Shown: positions 36,541 through 47,532, numbered from the stretch's first letter. The stretch is 64,000 nucleotides of DNA from Phyllostachys edulis (GCA_036346405.1 CM070561.1:25762215-25826214), one strand, 5' to 3'. Notes: a model not told the origin generated them from the sequence alone. Numbers and translations are program-made.

Positions 36541-37223
36541 CTGTGTCCGCGGTCATGGACATGCTGAGCTAAGCCTTTCGTGGATTAGACTTGGTTTTGT
36601 TTTTTAAATAATTTCAAACTCAAATGTTTTGGATATTTTCATCCAATTCAGAAATTCGAGCAGAAAGCCTAGTGTAAGGGGGTTAGACCTTCACTATTTG
36701 TGTGTGGAGGTTTATCCTACACTTGTCAATTGATGAATCAAAATAAAAGTTTAATTTTTAATTATAAGTTAAAACTGCTTTGGAACTTAGTTATTGTATT
36801 TAAACTTGAAAATATTGCTTTATGCAAAAACAGTCATATAAACCTTCCTTTGACATTATCCTATATGCATTATATCTGTTATTGCGTGTAACCTGTAGAG
36901 TACATTTTTGTACTCACCGTTGCTTAAATAGTTATTGTTCAAGAGAAGACTTCTATCCAGACGGTGAGGACATGGAGGACTAGGTCGCGCCCCCAAATGA
37001 TTGCATGTGGCAAATCGTGTGGCCTTCCTATTTATTTTTGCTTTTCTGTTGCATATTTTATTTGTGCTCAGGCCCACTTGTAATAAACTCAGTTGATTAT
37101 TCAATAAATGTGTGATATGATTTTTTTTTACCATTTTTGTTTGACTGTGTACACTAGTTGTTCCTAGACTAGTGTATGAAATACAGAGAATTCAAGATCC
37201 TTCGCTCCCGGGTTCTACAAAAG

Positions 37224-37236
37224 TGGTATGAGAGCC
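37224..37236 (+). other. Element A primer-binding site
   Basis: TGGTATGAGAGCC, one mismatch from the initiator tRNA-Met complement, begins four bases after the LTR end. Confidence 0.85.
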
Positions 37237-37390
37237 ATATCGACTGTAGGTCATGGCCTTAGTTAGAATTGGCAAACCTTTAAGGGTTGTTTTCAAAAAA
37301 ATTTAAAAATTATTTGTTTGTCCTTCTAAAGTCTTACTCACCCTTTCTCTCTAAAAGATTTTTGACACTTGTCTCATTCAAAATTTGTAG

Positions 37391-37990
37391 ATGTCTGAAT
37401 CCCCGAAAGCCATCTCCCACGGAGTATATGTAGGACAATGGGCAGCAGCTCTGTGGAGAATGATGCAACACCTGCTTTTCAAGCAAAGGCTGAGGTACCA
37501 AGGATACACCTACAAGGTGGGGACGCAAGAACGTTGGAGGGTTGAGGTGATACTCTAGTCCAACATATGGATCGACACCGCCTTCCATATTTTTGATGCC
37601 CCAATATAGTGCGACTCCTTCCCCGTAGGCATCTAGGATGCTGCACGAGAAGTTGTACGAAGACTCCACTACATCTATGACCATAAATTCGATGGCACCA
37701 CCTTCCACTACTACTCGATCCATGTTCCCACTACACTCACCAACACCTTCCGTTTTGCTCAGGATGAGGATTTTCCAGACTTGACGTACCAGGTGCAACT
37801 GATGATTGCAATGGACCATGCCTATCATATGGCTTTGGATGACCTACGTACAGCCCACATGCGATTGGAGAAAGCCAACGAGGAATTGGCCCGCCTCAAG
37901 GCAGGCAACGCTAGTTTCAATACTCTAGTGGAACCTATTGAGCCCGCACCGAAGAAGTGCAAGATGGGCAAAAAGGAGTACCTCAAGTAG
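37391..37990 (+). pseudogene. Element A ORF0 upstream of gag (function unknown)
   Basis: From an ATG at 37391 one frame runs 200 codons to a TAG at 37988, with only three internal stops, all TAG (near 37556, 37607 and 37634). The frame is otherwise unbroken, so it was an ORF. The C-terminal part (from about codon 130) contains VQLMIAMDHAYHMALDDL and LEKANEELARLKAG, an amphipathic, coiled-coil-like stretch, then a lysine-rich tail. It lies between the primer-binding site and gag. An extra ORF at this place is reported for some long-LTR rice gypsy elements; I know no demonstrated function. Confidence 0.7.
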
Positions 37991-38240
37991 TTCTAGATTA
38001 AAGACTACACTCCTAGGTCTCAAGCTTAGATTCTTTTATTAGCATTATCATTTAGATGCAAATTGTGAGCTGCTAATTCATTTTGTGGCAGCCACACTAA
38101 TTTTAAAAATAGGAATAAAGTGAGAACTATTTTAGAAAAGTTGCTCTTATTGCCTTGTGTTTATTTGGTTCTTGGGTTGTTCTAGAAATATCCCCCTTAG
38201 TTCTCCCCTCTTCTTTCCTGAATCCTTGAAGTTCCAGCAG

Positions 38241-39325
38241 ATGGTGACTACTCGCACTGGCAGTGGCAGCGCTAGTGGACAAGGAAACAAAAATGCTGAC
38301 TACCAAGAAAACTCAATTCCGCAGCCACCACCTCCTCCGACCGAAGCACCTAATTGGCGCTAGATGATGGCCGATCAGTCTCATCTAATTGATCTATTAG
38401 CTCAGTCCCTCAACAACAACCAGAATATGCAAGCAGCAACAGCAGAACCTCATGTTCCTCCACCACCTCCGCCACCTCAAAGGGCCAATATGTTTGAGTT
38501 TATGAGGATGTGTCCACCAACTTTCTCAAGTAGCACAGAGCCTGTGGATGCAGATGATTGGCTCCGGGCCATTGGTAAGAAGCTAGACATTACTCAGTGC
38601 ATTGATCGCGGAGGGTGTTGTTCGCCTCTTACCAGCTCTCAAGACTAACTTTCGAATGGTGGGACAACTACAGCCTAGCTAACGATGATGACTAGTCCAT
38701 TACTTGGGCTAACTTTGTGCGAGCCTTCTGGCGTGCACACATTCCTGCAGACACAATGAACCTCAAGAAGAAGGAATTTCGCCCGCTTCACCAAGGCAAC
38801 CGCTCAGTGAGCAAGTATCTGCACAAGTTTAATCAGCTTGCTCGCTATGCACTGGAAGATGTGGCCAAGGATGAAAACAAGCAGGAACAATTCTTGGAAG
38901 GATTAAATGATGAACTCTACATCCGTCTGATTTCCTAGGACTTCACTGACTTTCAGTAGTTGGTAAACAAAGCTATCTGCCAAGAAGGCAAACATTAGGA
39001 GATGGAGAACCACAAACAGAGGATGGCAGCCCAGAAATTCAACTCTGGAGGTCTCCCAAAGCCCTGCACTGCTTGATCTTAGCCACCGCAGCGTGGTAGA
39101 TTCCAGTCTTCTTCCTCTTCAAGGATGCCTACCTCTGCACCACACCAAGAGTTCCACAACTCTTTTGCAGGAGGCAGTTCGGAAGGACTAGTCGTGATCA
39201 CTTGCTATCCTTTGCCGGGAGAAGGGCACTTCGCTAATAAGTGTCCTAAAAAGAATATTCTAGTTGCACCCAAGACAAGAGTTCAAACTGCTAGCAAAAC
39301 CTCTGTTGCTAAGAAGCCAAATTAG
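38241..39325 (+). pseudogene. Element A gag
   Basis: Starts MVTTRTGSGSASGQG at 38241. The frame has a TAG at 38361 and continues in the same frame through a proline-rich tract (about 38456-38480) and FEFMRMCPPTFSSS...DADDWLRAI, the start of the Ty3/gypsy gag core. A frameshift near 38640 moves it to the frame of 38717-38938 with FWRAHIPADTM, FRPLHQGNRSVSKYLHKFNQL and FLEGLN. Two TAG codons follow around 38938-38961. The zinc knuckle at 39203-39244 keeps Cys, His and the final Cys at normal spacing, but leucine replaces the second cysteine. A TAG at 39323 closes this stretch. Confidence 0.85.
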
Positions 39326-39340
39326 TTCCTAAAGGGTAGA

Positions 39341-40020
39341 GTGAACCACATCACGACCGAAGAAGCTCAGTCTGCACTAGATGTTGTTCTTCGTATGTTT
39401 ATTGTCGATTCAGTACTAGCATCAGTTTTGTTTGATTCAAAAGCTTCGCATTCTTTTGTTTCAAGTAAGTTTATGGGAAAATATGGATTAGCTACCTCTC
39501 CTTTAGTTAATCCATTTCCCAGGCTCAAAAATGAGAACTAGTTCAATATGCACAAACCTCACCTTGGAGATATCAGGAGCATCTTTCTTGGCCGACTTAA
39601 TAGTCTTACATTCTCAAGGATTAGATGTGATCCTCAAAATGGATTGGCTAGCCAAGAATCGAGGATAGATAGATTGTGCCAATAGATCAATCACCCTTAC
39701 CAATCATCAAGGGATTAAAGTGGAATTCAAGCCTAAGATTCCTATCGGCGGAAGCTCCATCCTTACCAATCTTAAGGAAGTAAAGCTAGAAGAAATTCCA
39801 GTAGTGCAAGAATACTCGGATGTGTTTCTTGAAGAATTACCCAGTATGCCACCAGATCGGGACATCATGTTCCTGATTGACTTAGTCTCAGGGATAGCAC
39901 CTATTTCAAAGAGTCCCTATAGAATGCCTACTAATGAGTTGACAGAATTGAAGAAACAGATCGAAGAACTACAGAGCAAGGGATACATTCAGCCCAGTTC
40001 ATTACCATAGGGAGCTCTAG
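39341..40020 (+). pseudogene. Element A protease and RT leader
   Basis: The retropepsin-like segment ASVLFDSKASHSFVS has the catalytic aspartate at 39434, but the usual small residue after Asp-Ser/Thr is lysine (DSKA), which should abolish activity. The later LEEIPVVQEYSDVFLEELPSM and PPDRDI region (39720-39880) is the normal lead into gypsy RT. TAG codons occur near 39539, 39666 and 40008, where relatives would have glutamine or tryptophan. Confidence 0.82.
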
Positions 40021-40560
40021 TACTCTTTGTCAAAAAGAAAGATAATAGTATGAGGATGTGTGTAGATTACAGATCACTCAATGAGGTCACAATCAAGAAC
40101 AAGTATCCATTACCCAGGATCGATGGCCTCTTTGATCAGTTGAAAGGAGCAAGTGTCTTCTCAAAGATTGATTTGAGATCTGGTTACCATCAGTTGAAGA
40201 TCAGACTAGAGGACATTCCCAAGATTACTTTCACCACGGATATGGGTATGCAGAGTTCACCGTAATGTCATTTGGATTGACAAGCATACAGCTTATTTCA
40301 TGAATATGATGAATAAAGTGTTCATGGAATTCTTGGATAAGTTCGTTGTTGTCTTCATCGATGACATTCTTATCTATTCAAAGGATGAGTTAGAGCATGA
40401 GAAGCATCTCAAAAAAGTGCTAGAGAAGCTCAAAGAACATCAGCTTTATGCCAAGTTCAGCAAAAGTGAATTTTGGGCCAAGTGGCTTTCCTCGAGTATA
40501 TTGTGTCAGCCGGAGGAGTTGCCGTAGATCCCACTAAAGTTGAAGCCGTAATGGATTGGA
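40021..40560 (+). pseudogene. Element A reverse transcriptase
   Basis: The fragment 40050-40265 has MRMCVDYRSLNEVTIKNKYP and FSKIDLRSGYHQLKI, with the first catalytic aspartate in the latter. After a frameshift near 40260 the fragment 40300-40527 carries FIDD at 40354-40365, the gypsy version of the YxDD box, then ILIYSK and HLKKVLEKL. The next frameshift is near 40490. The main motifs are intact and disruption is by frame changes only, so this is a fairly late death compared with C1. Confidence 0.88.
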
Positions 40561-41150
40561 AGCAGCCCAGATCCATCACGGGAGTGAGAATTTTCTCAGA
40601 TTGGCGGATATTACATGATTCGCCGAAGGTTTCTCTAAAACGACCAGATCCATGACTCGACTTTTGAAGAAGGAGAAGAAGTTTGAATGGACGGATGCCT
40701 ATGAACAAAGCTTCTAGGAGTTGAAGCAAAGACTAGTTTCTGCCCCAGTTTTGGTTTTGCCTGACATTCATAAGGACTTTGAGGTTTTCTATGTTGCCTC
40801 TCGTCAAGGTCTTAGATGCGTGCTCATGCAAGAAGGCAAGATTGTAGCCTATGCATCCCGGTAGTTGAGACCTCATGAAGGGAATTACCTGACGCACGAT
40901 TTGGAGTTAGCAGCAATTGTGCATGCACTAAAAATCTTGCAACATTACCTCATTGGTAATCACAACGAGATTTTTACAGACCATAAGAGTCTAAAATACA
41001 TCTTTACACAGTCAAAACTCAATTTGAGGCAAAGAAGATGGTTGGAATTGATAAAGGATTATAAGCTCGGGATCTATTATCATTCCAGAAAGGCAAACGT
41101 GGTGGCAGATGCCCTGAGCGGAAAAAGGGTATTGCAATACTATGTTGGTA
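40561..41150 (+). pseudogene. Element A RNase H
   Basis: Fragments include the connection to RNase H (FEVFYVAS near 40780), then, after a TAG at 40862, HDLELAAIVHALKILQHYL, FTDHKSLKYIFTQ and KANVVADALS. These are the standard gypsy RNase H blocks, with the acidic residues of HDLELAA, TDHKS and VADALS present. TAG codons near 40717 and 40862 fall at glutamine positions of the family. Confidence 0.85.
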
Positions 41151-42241
41151 CAAGAAAGCCAACCAAAATTATATGAAGAGTTGAAACATCTGAATCTAGA
41201 GATTGTCAGTCATGGTTGTGTGAACACTCTAGAGGTTCAACCGACCATTCAAGCCCAGATAATAGAAAATAAAAAAGAAGCGAAGACATCAAGGAAAGCA
41301 AGAAAAATATGCGAAGAGGCAAAGCTCCGAGATTTTCGACGATGAGCGAAGTCAGATTTGGTTTGGGAAGCTGTATACGTGTACTGACCATTAGGAGACA
41401 AAAGCAGTTGATTCTCGCAAGAAGCCCACGAATCTCTGTATTCCATTGATCCCGGAAATACCAAGATGTACTAGGATTTGAAGGAAAAATATTGGTGGGT
41501 CAGTATGAAGCGAGAGATTGCTGAATTTATTGCACACTGTGATGTTTGCCAAAGAGTTAAGGCAGAACATCAGAGACCAGCTGGATTACTGCAACTGTAG
41601 CCAGTTCCAGAATGGAAATGGGAAAAATCAGCATGGATTTTATCACCGGATTGCCTAGGACCCAATCAGGATATGATTCCATTTGGGTGGTGATTGATCG
41701 TTTGACTAAAGTGGCACATTTCATTTTGGTCAAGACCAAGTATGGAAGCAACATGCTAGCTGAATTGTACATAGCTAGGACTGTCTGTCTACACGGAGTA
41801 CCTAAGAAGATTGTGTCCGACAGTGGATCGCAATTCAAGTCAAGATTTTGGAAGAGTTTACATGAAGCCTTGGGAACGCTTCTCAATTTCAATACAGTGT
41901 ATCATCCCCCAAACAGATGGCCAAACAGAACGTGTGAACTAGATCTTAGAATATATGTTGCACGCTTGTGCATTAGATTATGGAAGAGTTGAGATCACAA
42001 CCTTCCTTATGCAGAGTTTTCATACAACAATAGCTATTAAGCTAGTTTGCAGAGGTCGCCATTTGAAGCCCTTTATGGCAGGAAGAGTAGAACTCCCCTT
42101 CTTTGGGATCAAGTAGGCGAGCATCAGTTCTTTGGACCTGAATTAATCAAGGATGCCGAGGACAAGGTAAAAGTAACAAAGGAATGATTGAGAGTGGCTC
42201 AGTCCTGACAAAAGAGTTATGCTGATAACCGTCGAAGGGAG
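41151..42241 (+). pseudogene. Element A integrase core
   Basis: A zinc-binding end is visible as AHCDVCQRVK (about 41530-41560). The core contains SMDFITGLPRTQSGYDSIWV with the first catalytic aspartate near 41636, then HGVPKKIVSDSGSQF with the second near 41819. After this the frame shifts, and the region of the catalytic glutamate (near 41930) is read out of frame. Pieces at 42000-42120 (LPYAEFSYNNS-like and SPFEALYG) complete the core. TAG codons at about 41472 and 41598, and TAA/TGA codons at 42038, 42184 and 42207, interrupt it. Confidence 0.85.
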
Positions 42242-42700
42242 TTGTCATTTAAAACCGGAGATTTTGTTTACCTTAGAGTAACTCCACTTAGAGGAGTTAG
42301 AAGGTTCCAGACCATACAAAAGCTTCCACCAAGATTTGTTGGACCGTGCAAGATTTTGGAAAAAAGAGGCGAAGTTGCTTATCAGTTAGAGCTACCCGCA
42401 TCTCTGCTGCGATTCATGGTGTCTTCATGATGTCTTCCATGTCTCCCAATTGAAGAAGTGTCTTGAGTTTCACCGAGCAAACAAACACTACTAAAGCATT
42501 AACCTTCGGAAGATCTCACCTATGTGGAACATCCGATCAAGATCCTCAATGTAGCGAAATGCATTATCAAAAGCAAAGTCACCCGTTTTTACAAGGTTTA
42601 GTAGAGCAATCACTCGGAAGAAGCCACTTGGCGAAAGAAGAAGAATTGAAAGCCCAGTACCCCAACCTTTTTGCTAGCAGTTTGAATCTCGGGGTCAAGA
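42242..42700 (+). pseudogene. Element A integrase C-terminus and chromodomain
   Basis: The frame from 42242 has FKTGDFVYLRVTP, FVGPCKILEKRGEVAYQLELP, the C-terminal domain of chromovirus integrases. After frameshifts, from 42521, YVEHPIKIL and a following KVTRFYKV-stop-stop-SNHSEE stretch represent a chromodomain, which in this lineage targets insertion toward certain chromatin. Two adjacent TAG codons near 42600 sit where relatives have glutamine and tryptophan. The presence of this domain is the main reason for the Tekay/Del assignment. Confidence 0.8.
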
Positions 42701-42708
42701 TTATATTT

Positions 42709-42720
42709 AAGGGGGGTAGG
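42709..42720 (+). other. Element A polypurine tract
   Basis: aaggggggtagg lies two bases before the 3' LTR start at 42723. Confidence 0.85.
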
Positions 42721-43434
42721 TTTGTATCATCCCAAATTTTAAATTCTGGTTAAAAATAAAGTTTAATTATTTTCCTTAATTTTTCTGAATTTTCTAGGAT
42801 TTAAAAATATTTTCTCTAATTATTTTAAAGACAAAATAATTTAATTGCAAAATTAAATACCAACTTTAAGTTGGAAATATTTTATTTAAGTCCAAAATAA
42901 CTCTGGAAATTTCTGTGAATTTTTCCATAATTTTTGGAATTTATTTGCTATTTTCTAGAAACTATTTTGATTTAACCCAATTTTTGCAATCAACAAACCA
43001 AAAGAAATTTGAAAATTGCTTTAGGCCCAATCCTCTTCGACCCATTTCCATTTCTCCCGTGTGCTAGCCCAGCCCGTGCTTTTCTTCTCAGTCCTACTAA
43101 CGTGCAGGCCCCACGTGTCAGCCTCCCTCCTCTCTCACTTGCGCTCTCTCTCCCTCTAGCTCTGGGCACGCCTTGTCAGGCCTTCCTCCCTCCTTGCATT
43201 CTTCCTCAACGAGCGCCCGAGCCAGTGGCTACCATTGTTAGGGCTTCGAGCTCTATCCGGCAATGGGCAAAATGGCCCGATTTCTTCACGCAATCACCAC
43301 CATGTTTATCCCTATCTTCTCCGCAACCAACTCCAACTCTTATCTTATCTCGTCTCGCCGCCAATCTCCATTTTGGTCGTGTAATCCGAAATGACCCCTA
43401 ACGGCCCGTCGCCGATTTGGCCACCCCTGTGCAC

Positions 43435-43442
43435 TATAAAAG
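43435..43442 (+). promoter_or_regulatory. TATA box in element A 3' LTR
   Basis: The sequence gcacTATAAAAGggcacccc is the same as in the 5' LTR at 31450. Confidence 0.7.
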
Positions 43443-44690
43443 GGCACCCCAGGTGCACCTCTACCTCCTCATCCCATCCCCCTTGCTCTTGTAGCCTCCC
43501 GCCGCTTCTAGCCACCGGAATTTGAGGTTTAGTTCGCCAACCGTCGAAGCTTCGCCCTCAAATTGCCTCACCGTCAGCAACGCCCTTCCACCGACAACCG
43601 CACCATTATCATTGCCACGTAGAGAGGTACACTAGGGGCACTTCCACGTCAACGAAGCCTTGCTGGAGCGACCTCACCGCCAAAGACCCGAACATCGCCG
43701 CCGCTTCCTTCCACGTCACAGGAGACTTCCTCATGCTCTCACGTCACAAAAGTGTGCGTCAGGTTCAGCATCGCACGATCTTCCTTTCATGCACACCCAC
43801 TTGGCTCGCCGTGGCGCGTAGCGCCAGTGAGCTCAACACTGGAGCGCCATCTTTCATGAGCTGACGTGGCATGCCATGTCGATGCTGCGCTACTAGCATG
43901 TCGGCAAGACTTGTTGAGTCGAGCCATGTGGCCACCTATGTGGCACTTTGCACCAGCACATGCACACATGCGCACTATTTTGTAAACCGAGTCCACCGTG
44001 GACTCTGACCCTTTTCGTTGGCCTGGTCCATGGACCGTGGTCCCACTTGTCATAGAGATAAAACATATTTCTTTTTGAAAAATAATTCGGCCGGTAATAT
44101 AAATTCCAATGGTGATGTCATGCTTTGGCATCATTAATAGCTTTATGTTTAGAAAATTAATTGAGAATTCGAGGAAATTAGATTTAAATAATTTCTTTAG
44201 GGTTTAATCTTCTAAGGACTCATTCTCCTCCATCGAGCTCTAAATTTGATGACTCAAATTTATAAATTAATCTAAAATAAAGATTTAGCTAACTAAACCA
44301 AAAATATTTAATTTGGAGTTCATTTGAATTTTATTTAAATTTTGTTTGAATTTGGCATAGATTTTGACGACTCCGGAGAGCTTGACCCTTCTGAAGAGTT
44401 AGATTATCAAGACTTTGAGCAAGGCAAGTTATACTCTTTTATCACATTTGAACCCGTTATTTAAATTCTGCTTTAAATTATTGCATGCTTATTTATAATT
44501 ATTTTAAATCTCTATTTTAAATTCCTAGTTAATCTAATTCCTTTATATGGCCAATATTGATGTTTGGAATATCATTCCCTTGTCACCTTAGTAAAATAAA
44601 TTAGAAAACCATGCTTAGTCAATGCTTAGACCAAAACCTTAAATTTGGGGAATTTAACCAAATATTCAAAGTTGATTTAAAATTGAGACT

Positions 44691-46056
44691 TGAAGGGATA
44701 TGGGTAGGCTACGCTAGCTGACAATTCAAAAATTTTACCATGTAAACCAGGATGCCATGCAAGTGAAGGAATACCGTACACTGGTGTGCTAGCACAAAGT
44801 CACATGGAAAGGCTCTCTCAAGAAGATGGCGGCTAAGGATTCGGTGGAACAACTCACATGTATCACCCATCCCCGATAGCCTCAAGCATCTACTTATATA
44901 GTGTCCGTGACGGATCCTATCCAAACACGTTTGATGAATCGTATCCGTACTGGTTTGTTCCAACCCGTTAAGTGTGTGGCCCGTTAGGTTCATGCATAAT
45001 CGGTTGTGACTCAGAAACTCCTTTTCGATCACGAGTCGTTAGCAGCTCCTAGCAGGACATAACGATTCCCGAATACACATGAATTATATTAGACGAACCT
45101 TAATGCAATATGATCTATGACCAGGTCCTTATCACTAATGACTAGCTCATATCTGTATACGACCAGCTCATAATTGGTCTCGACCAGTTCGTAACTCCTT
45201 ACGACCAGGTTTTGACCAGTTAGTGATCATGTTCAACCAGCCGACAACCAGCTCATATCTTCATATGACTAGTCCGTATTTGATCGAACTGAAAGACCTG
45301 CTGATGTATTTTCCCTTTGCCTCACGATATCGGGTTGAACTCTAGGTGAGATTTATGTCATCTATGGACTGTTCAATACTTTCTCGATCAAGTGTCGGAT
45401 AACTTGACGTGGTCGAACACTTCAACCACTAGTGGCATTGCCGTGCACTTCCTTTATCTAACCACATCAAGGGGCCCAGAGATATCTCTCCTGTTATGTT
45501 AGGAGGGGCAAATCCTATATCCGACCAGTCACATTTGTCCGCATGTTTCATAGCATACCTGAAAGCTACCTTTATAACTACCCAGTTATGGAGTAACATT
45601 TGGCAACCCCAAAGTGTACTCTTACGCATCTAGGTAACCATGCTGATCTCAGATCTAAGGATTATACATCATCATTGCTTGAGACCAACTGATGACACAT
45701 GAAATCATAACAATCTCAGTAGTGTCTCAAGGTGGGTCAATCCAACACCATGTTGTCTAACATGTGTACACATTATTGATTCGATATCCCTATATCCATG
45801 ACTAGTGAAACATGGTCATCAATCAATACATGTGCTGGTCGATATGATCGCTGGTGTTCCGACCAGTGACATTCGACCATGGATACTTTTAGAATGACAT
45901 CATATAAGTTAAAAGAGCTTCACCAACAAGTCACATACTTGTCAATTTTATAACCAATGATTCATCCAAGGAACATAATAACATTTATTCAATAACTCAT
46001 AAACATAGACGTGATACAATCATCTCCATGATTGCCTCTAGGGCATATCACCAACA
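44691..46056 (-). mobile_element. Solo copia LTR (1,366 bp) in the element A 3' LTR
   Basis: On the minus strand it begins tgttggtgatatgccctaga, the start of a widespread grass copia LTR family, and ends ...tatcccttca. A perfect TSD agact lies at 44686-44690 and 46057-46061. There is no copia internal region. The segment 45120-45290 contains about eight loosely spaced copies of a (c)gaccag(t/c)tc motif. Confidence 0.93.
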
Positions 46057-46585
46057 AGACTATGGTATGGTGTTTACCATATAAAGTTTAGAAAATGTTT
46101 TGACAGGAAAAATAAAATAAAATTGATTTGGACTTGGGCGAATTGGACCGTTGGTGGGTGCAAGTTTATGCACGGGCTCAATCCAGTAAATGTTTGAGGC
46201 TCAGGGGTTTGTTCCGAAGTTGCCTGGTTGATTAAGGACTGGTCTACGAGCTACGAATTATTAAGCCAACATCGTACCACCACAAGTCTGGTGTGGGACA
46301 GACTTGGCTAATTAAACTATATTATTTCATCATAATTATGTCATGAAAAGATGTGGGTGCTGTGAAGACTTATTGTTAATACTCACATGGCGCAAGAGGG
46401 GGTTGTCGTTTGGTGTAAAGCCTACAATAACGAAACCTTAGCGGGCATAATCACGTTGAAATAGTGTGGGGTAAAAGCCTCGTGAAAGTTGCTTAGTCGC
46501 ACGCCTTCGGAAGTGTGTCGTGGCTGACATGTTAAGCAAATTGTCTCTCGTAGGTAAAGCTGTACAAACTCTGTAGAGTAATAAT

Positions 46586-46597
46586 CTATTCGAATAG
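46586..46597 (+). repeat. Conserved palindrome CTATTCGAATAG, copy 7
   Basis: Perfect 12-mer in the element A 3' LTR, preceded by ctctgtagag and followed by gtccgaagtcatggac. It lies 674 bases before the LTR end. Confidence 0.92.
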
Positions 46598-47276
46598 TCG
46601 CGTCCGAAGTCATGGACATGCTGAGCAAAGCCTTTCGTGGATTAGACTTGGTTTTGTTTTTAAAATAATTTCAAACTCAGATGTTTTGGATATTTTCATC
46701 CAATTGGGAAATTCGGGCAGAAAGCCTGTTGTAAGGGGGTTAGTCCTTCACCATTTGTGTATAGAGGTTTATCATACACTTGTCAATTGATGAATCAAAA
46801 TAAAAGTTTGATTTTTAATTATAAGTTAAAAATCTTTGGAACTTAGTAATTGTATTTAAACTTGAAAATGTCGCTTTATGCAAAAACAGCCATATAAACC
46901 TTCCTTTGACATTATCCTGCATGCATTATATCTGTTATTGGGTGTAACTTGTAGAGTACATTTTTGTACTCACCCTTGCATAAATAATTGTTGTTCAGGA
47001 GAAGACTTCTATCCAGATGGTGAGGACTTGGAGGACTAGGCCGCGCTGCAGATGATTGCTTGTGGCAGATCGTGTGGCCTGCCTATTTATTTTCTCTTTC
47101 CCACTGTATCTTTTATTGGCCTTAGGCTTACTTGTAATAAACTCAGTTGATTATTCAATAAATGTGTGATATGATTTTGTTACCATTTTTGTTTGACTGT
47201 GTACACTAGCTATTCCTGGACTAGTGTATAAAACACAGAGAATTCGGGATCCTTCGCTCCCGGGTTCGACATCATA

Positions 47277-47532
47277 ACAGGGTATGTCATTGGTCTTGGT
47301 TGAACAAAATATTTTTCGCTCAGGCGAGCGATCATGTAGAAAGGGGGTGCGGTTAGTACATTGTGGGTTGTGGTAGACTTGCCTGAGTAATTGTCACGGA
47401 CTTAATCTTGTGCGCTACTGAACTGGACCATATCATACAACCACATGTCCTGTAAGGGGTGGATCTGGCTAGCTAATTAGCAATGGCTCAACTTAGTTCT
47501 GTTTTTGGAGGCATGAGTTACAGGATAGATGT
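47277..47532 (+). mobile_element. F5 (right part): old LTR between element A and T2
   Basis: Shared phrases with the reverse complement of L2 (33000-33190) include gacttaatcttgtgcgc, acaaccacatg.cctg and tgtcattggt.ttggtt. The match runs up to the element A edge, which confirms that A is inserted in this LTR. T2 interrupts it at 47533. Confidence 0.8.

Larger units (their letters stand above)
30756..37219 (+). mobile_element. Element A 5' LTR with two nested insertions
   Basis: Three blocks align to the 3' LTR: 30756-31942, 35260-about 35905 and about 36435-37219. The first gap is solo LTR L2. The second holds a copia LTR fragment and has replaced about 545 bases of the original LTR. By eye the first 90 bases of the two LTRs differ at roughly seven to nine positions. 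Confidence 0.88.
30756..47271 (+). mobile_element. Element A: full-length chromovirus-type Ty3/gypsy retrotransposon (Tekay/Del-like), inactivated
   Basis: The LTRs (30756-37219 and 42723-47271) begin TGTA(A/T)CATCCC and end with CA. A primer-binding site follows the 5' LTR and a polypurine tract precedes the 3' LTR. The internal order is ORF0, gag, protease, RT, RNase H, integrase, chromodomain, the Ty3/gypsy chromovirus order. The flanking pentamers tcatg and tcata match at four of five positions, and the interrupted host LTR F5 resumes on the other side. The uninterrupted LTR would be about 3.2 kb. Rice RIRE3/RIRE8 elements, as I recall them, share the long LTRs and extra upstream ORF. All ORFs are broken, mostly by TAG codons. 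Confidence 0.9.
42723..47271 (+). mobile_element. Element A 3' LTR with a nested solo copia LTR
   Basis: Starts tgtatcatcccaaat and ends cccgggttcgaca. It contains a solo copia LTR at 44691-46056. Without that insertion its length is 3,178 bases. It is the sister that shows the empty site of L2 near 43921. Confidence 0.9.

Noticed and set aside
45120..45290. gaccag motif cluster as a tandem repeat
   Set aside because: Spacing is irregular and units diverge strongly, so no repeat unit could be defined; mentioned under the copia LTR.
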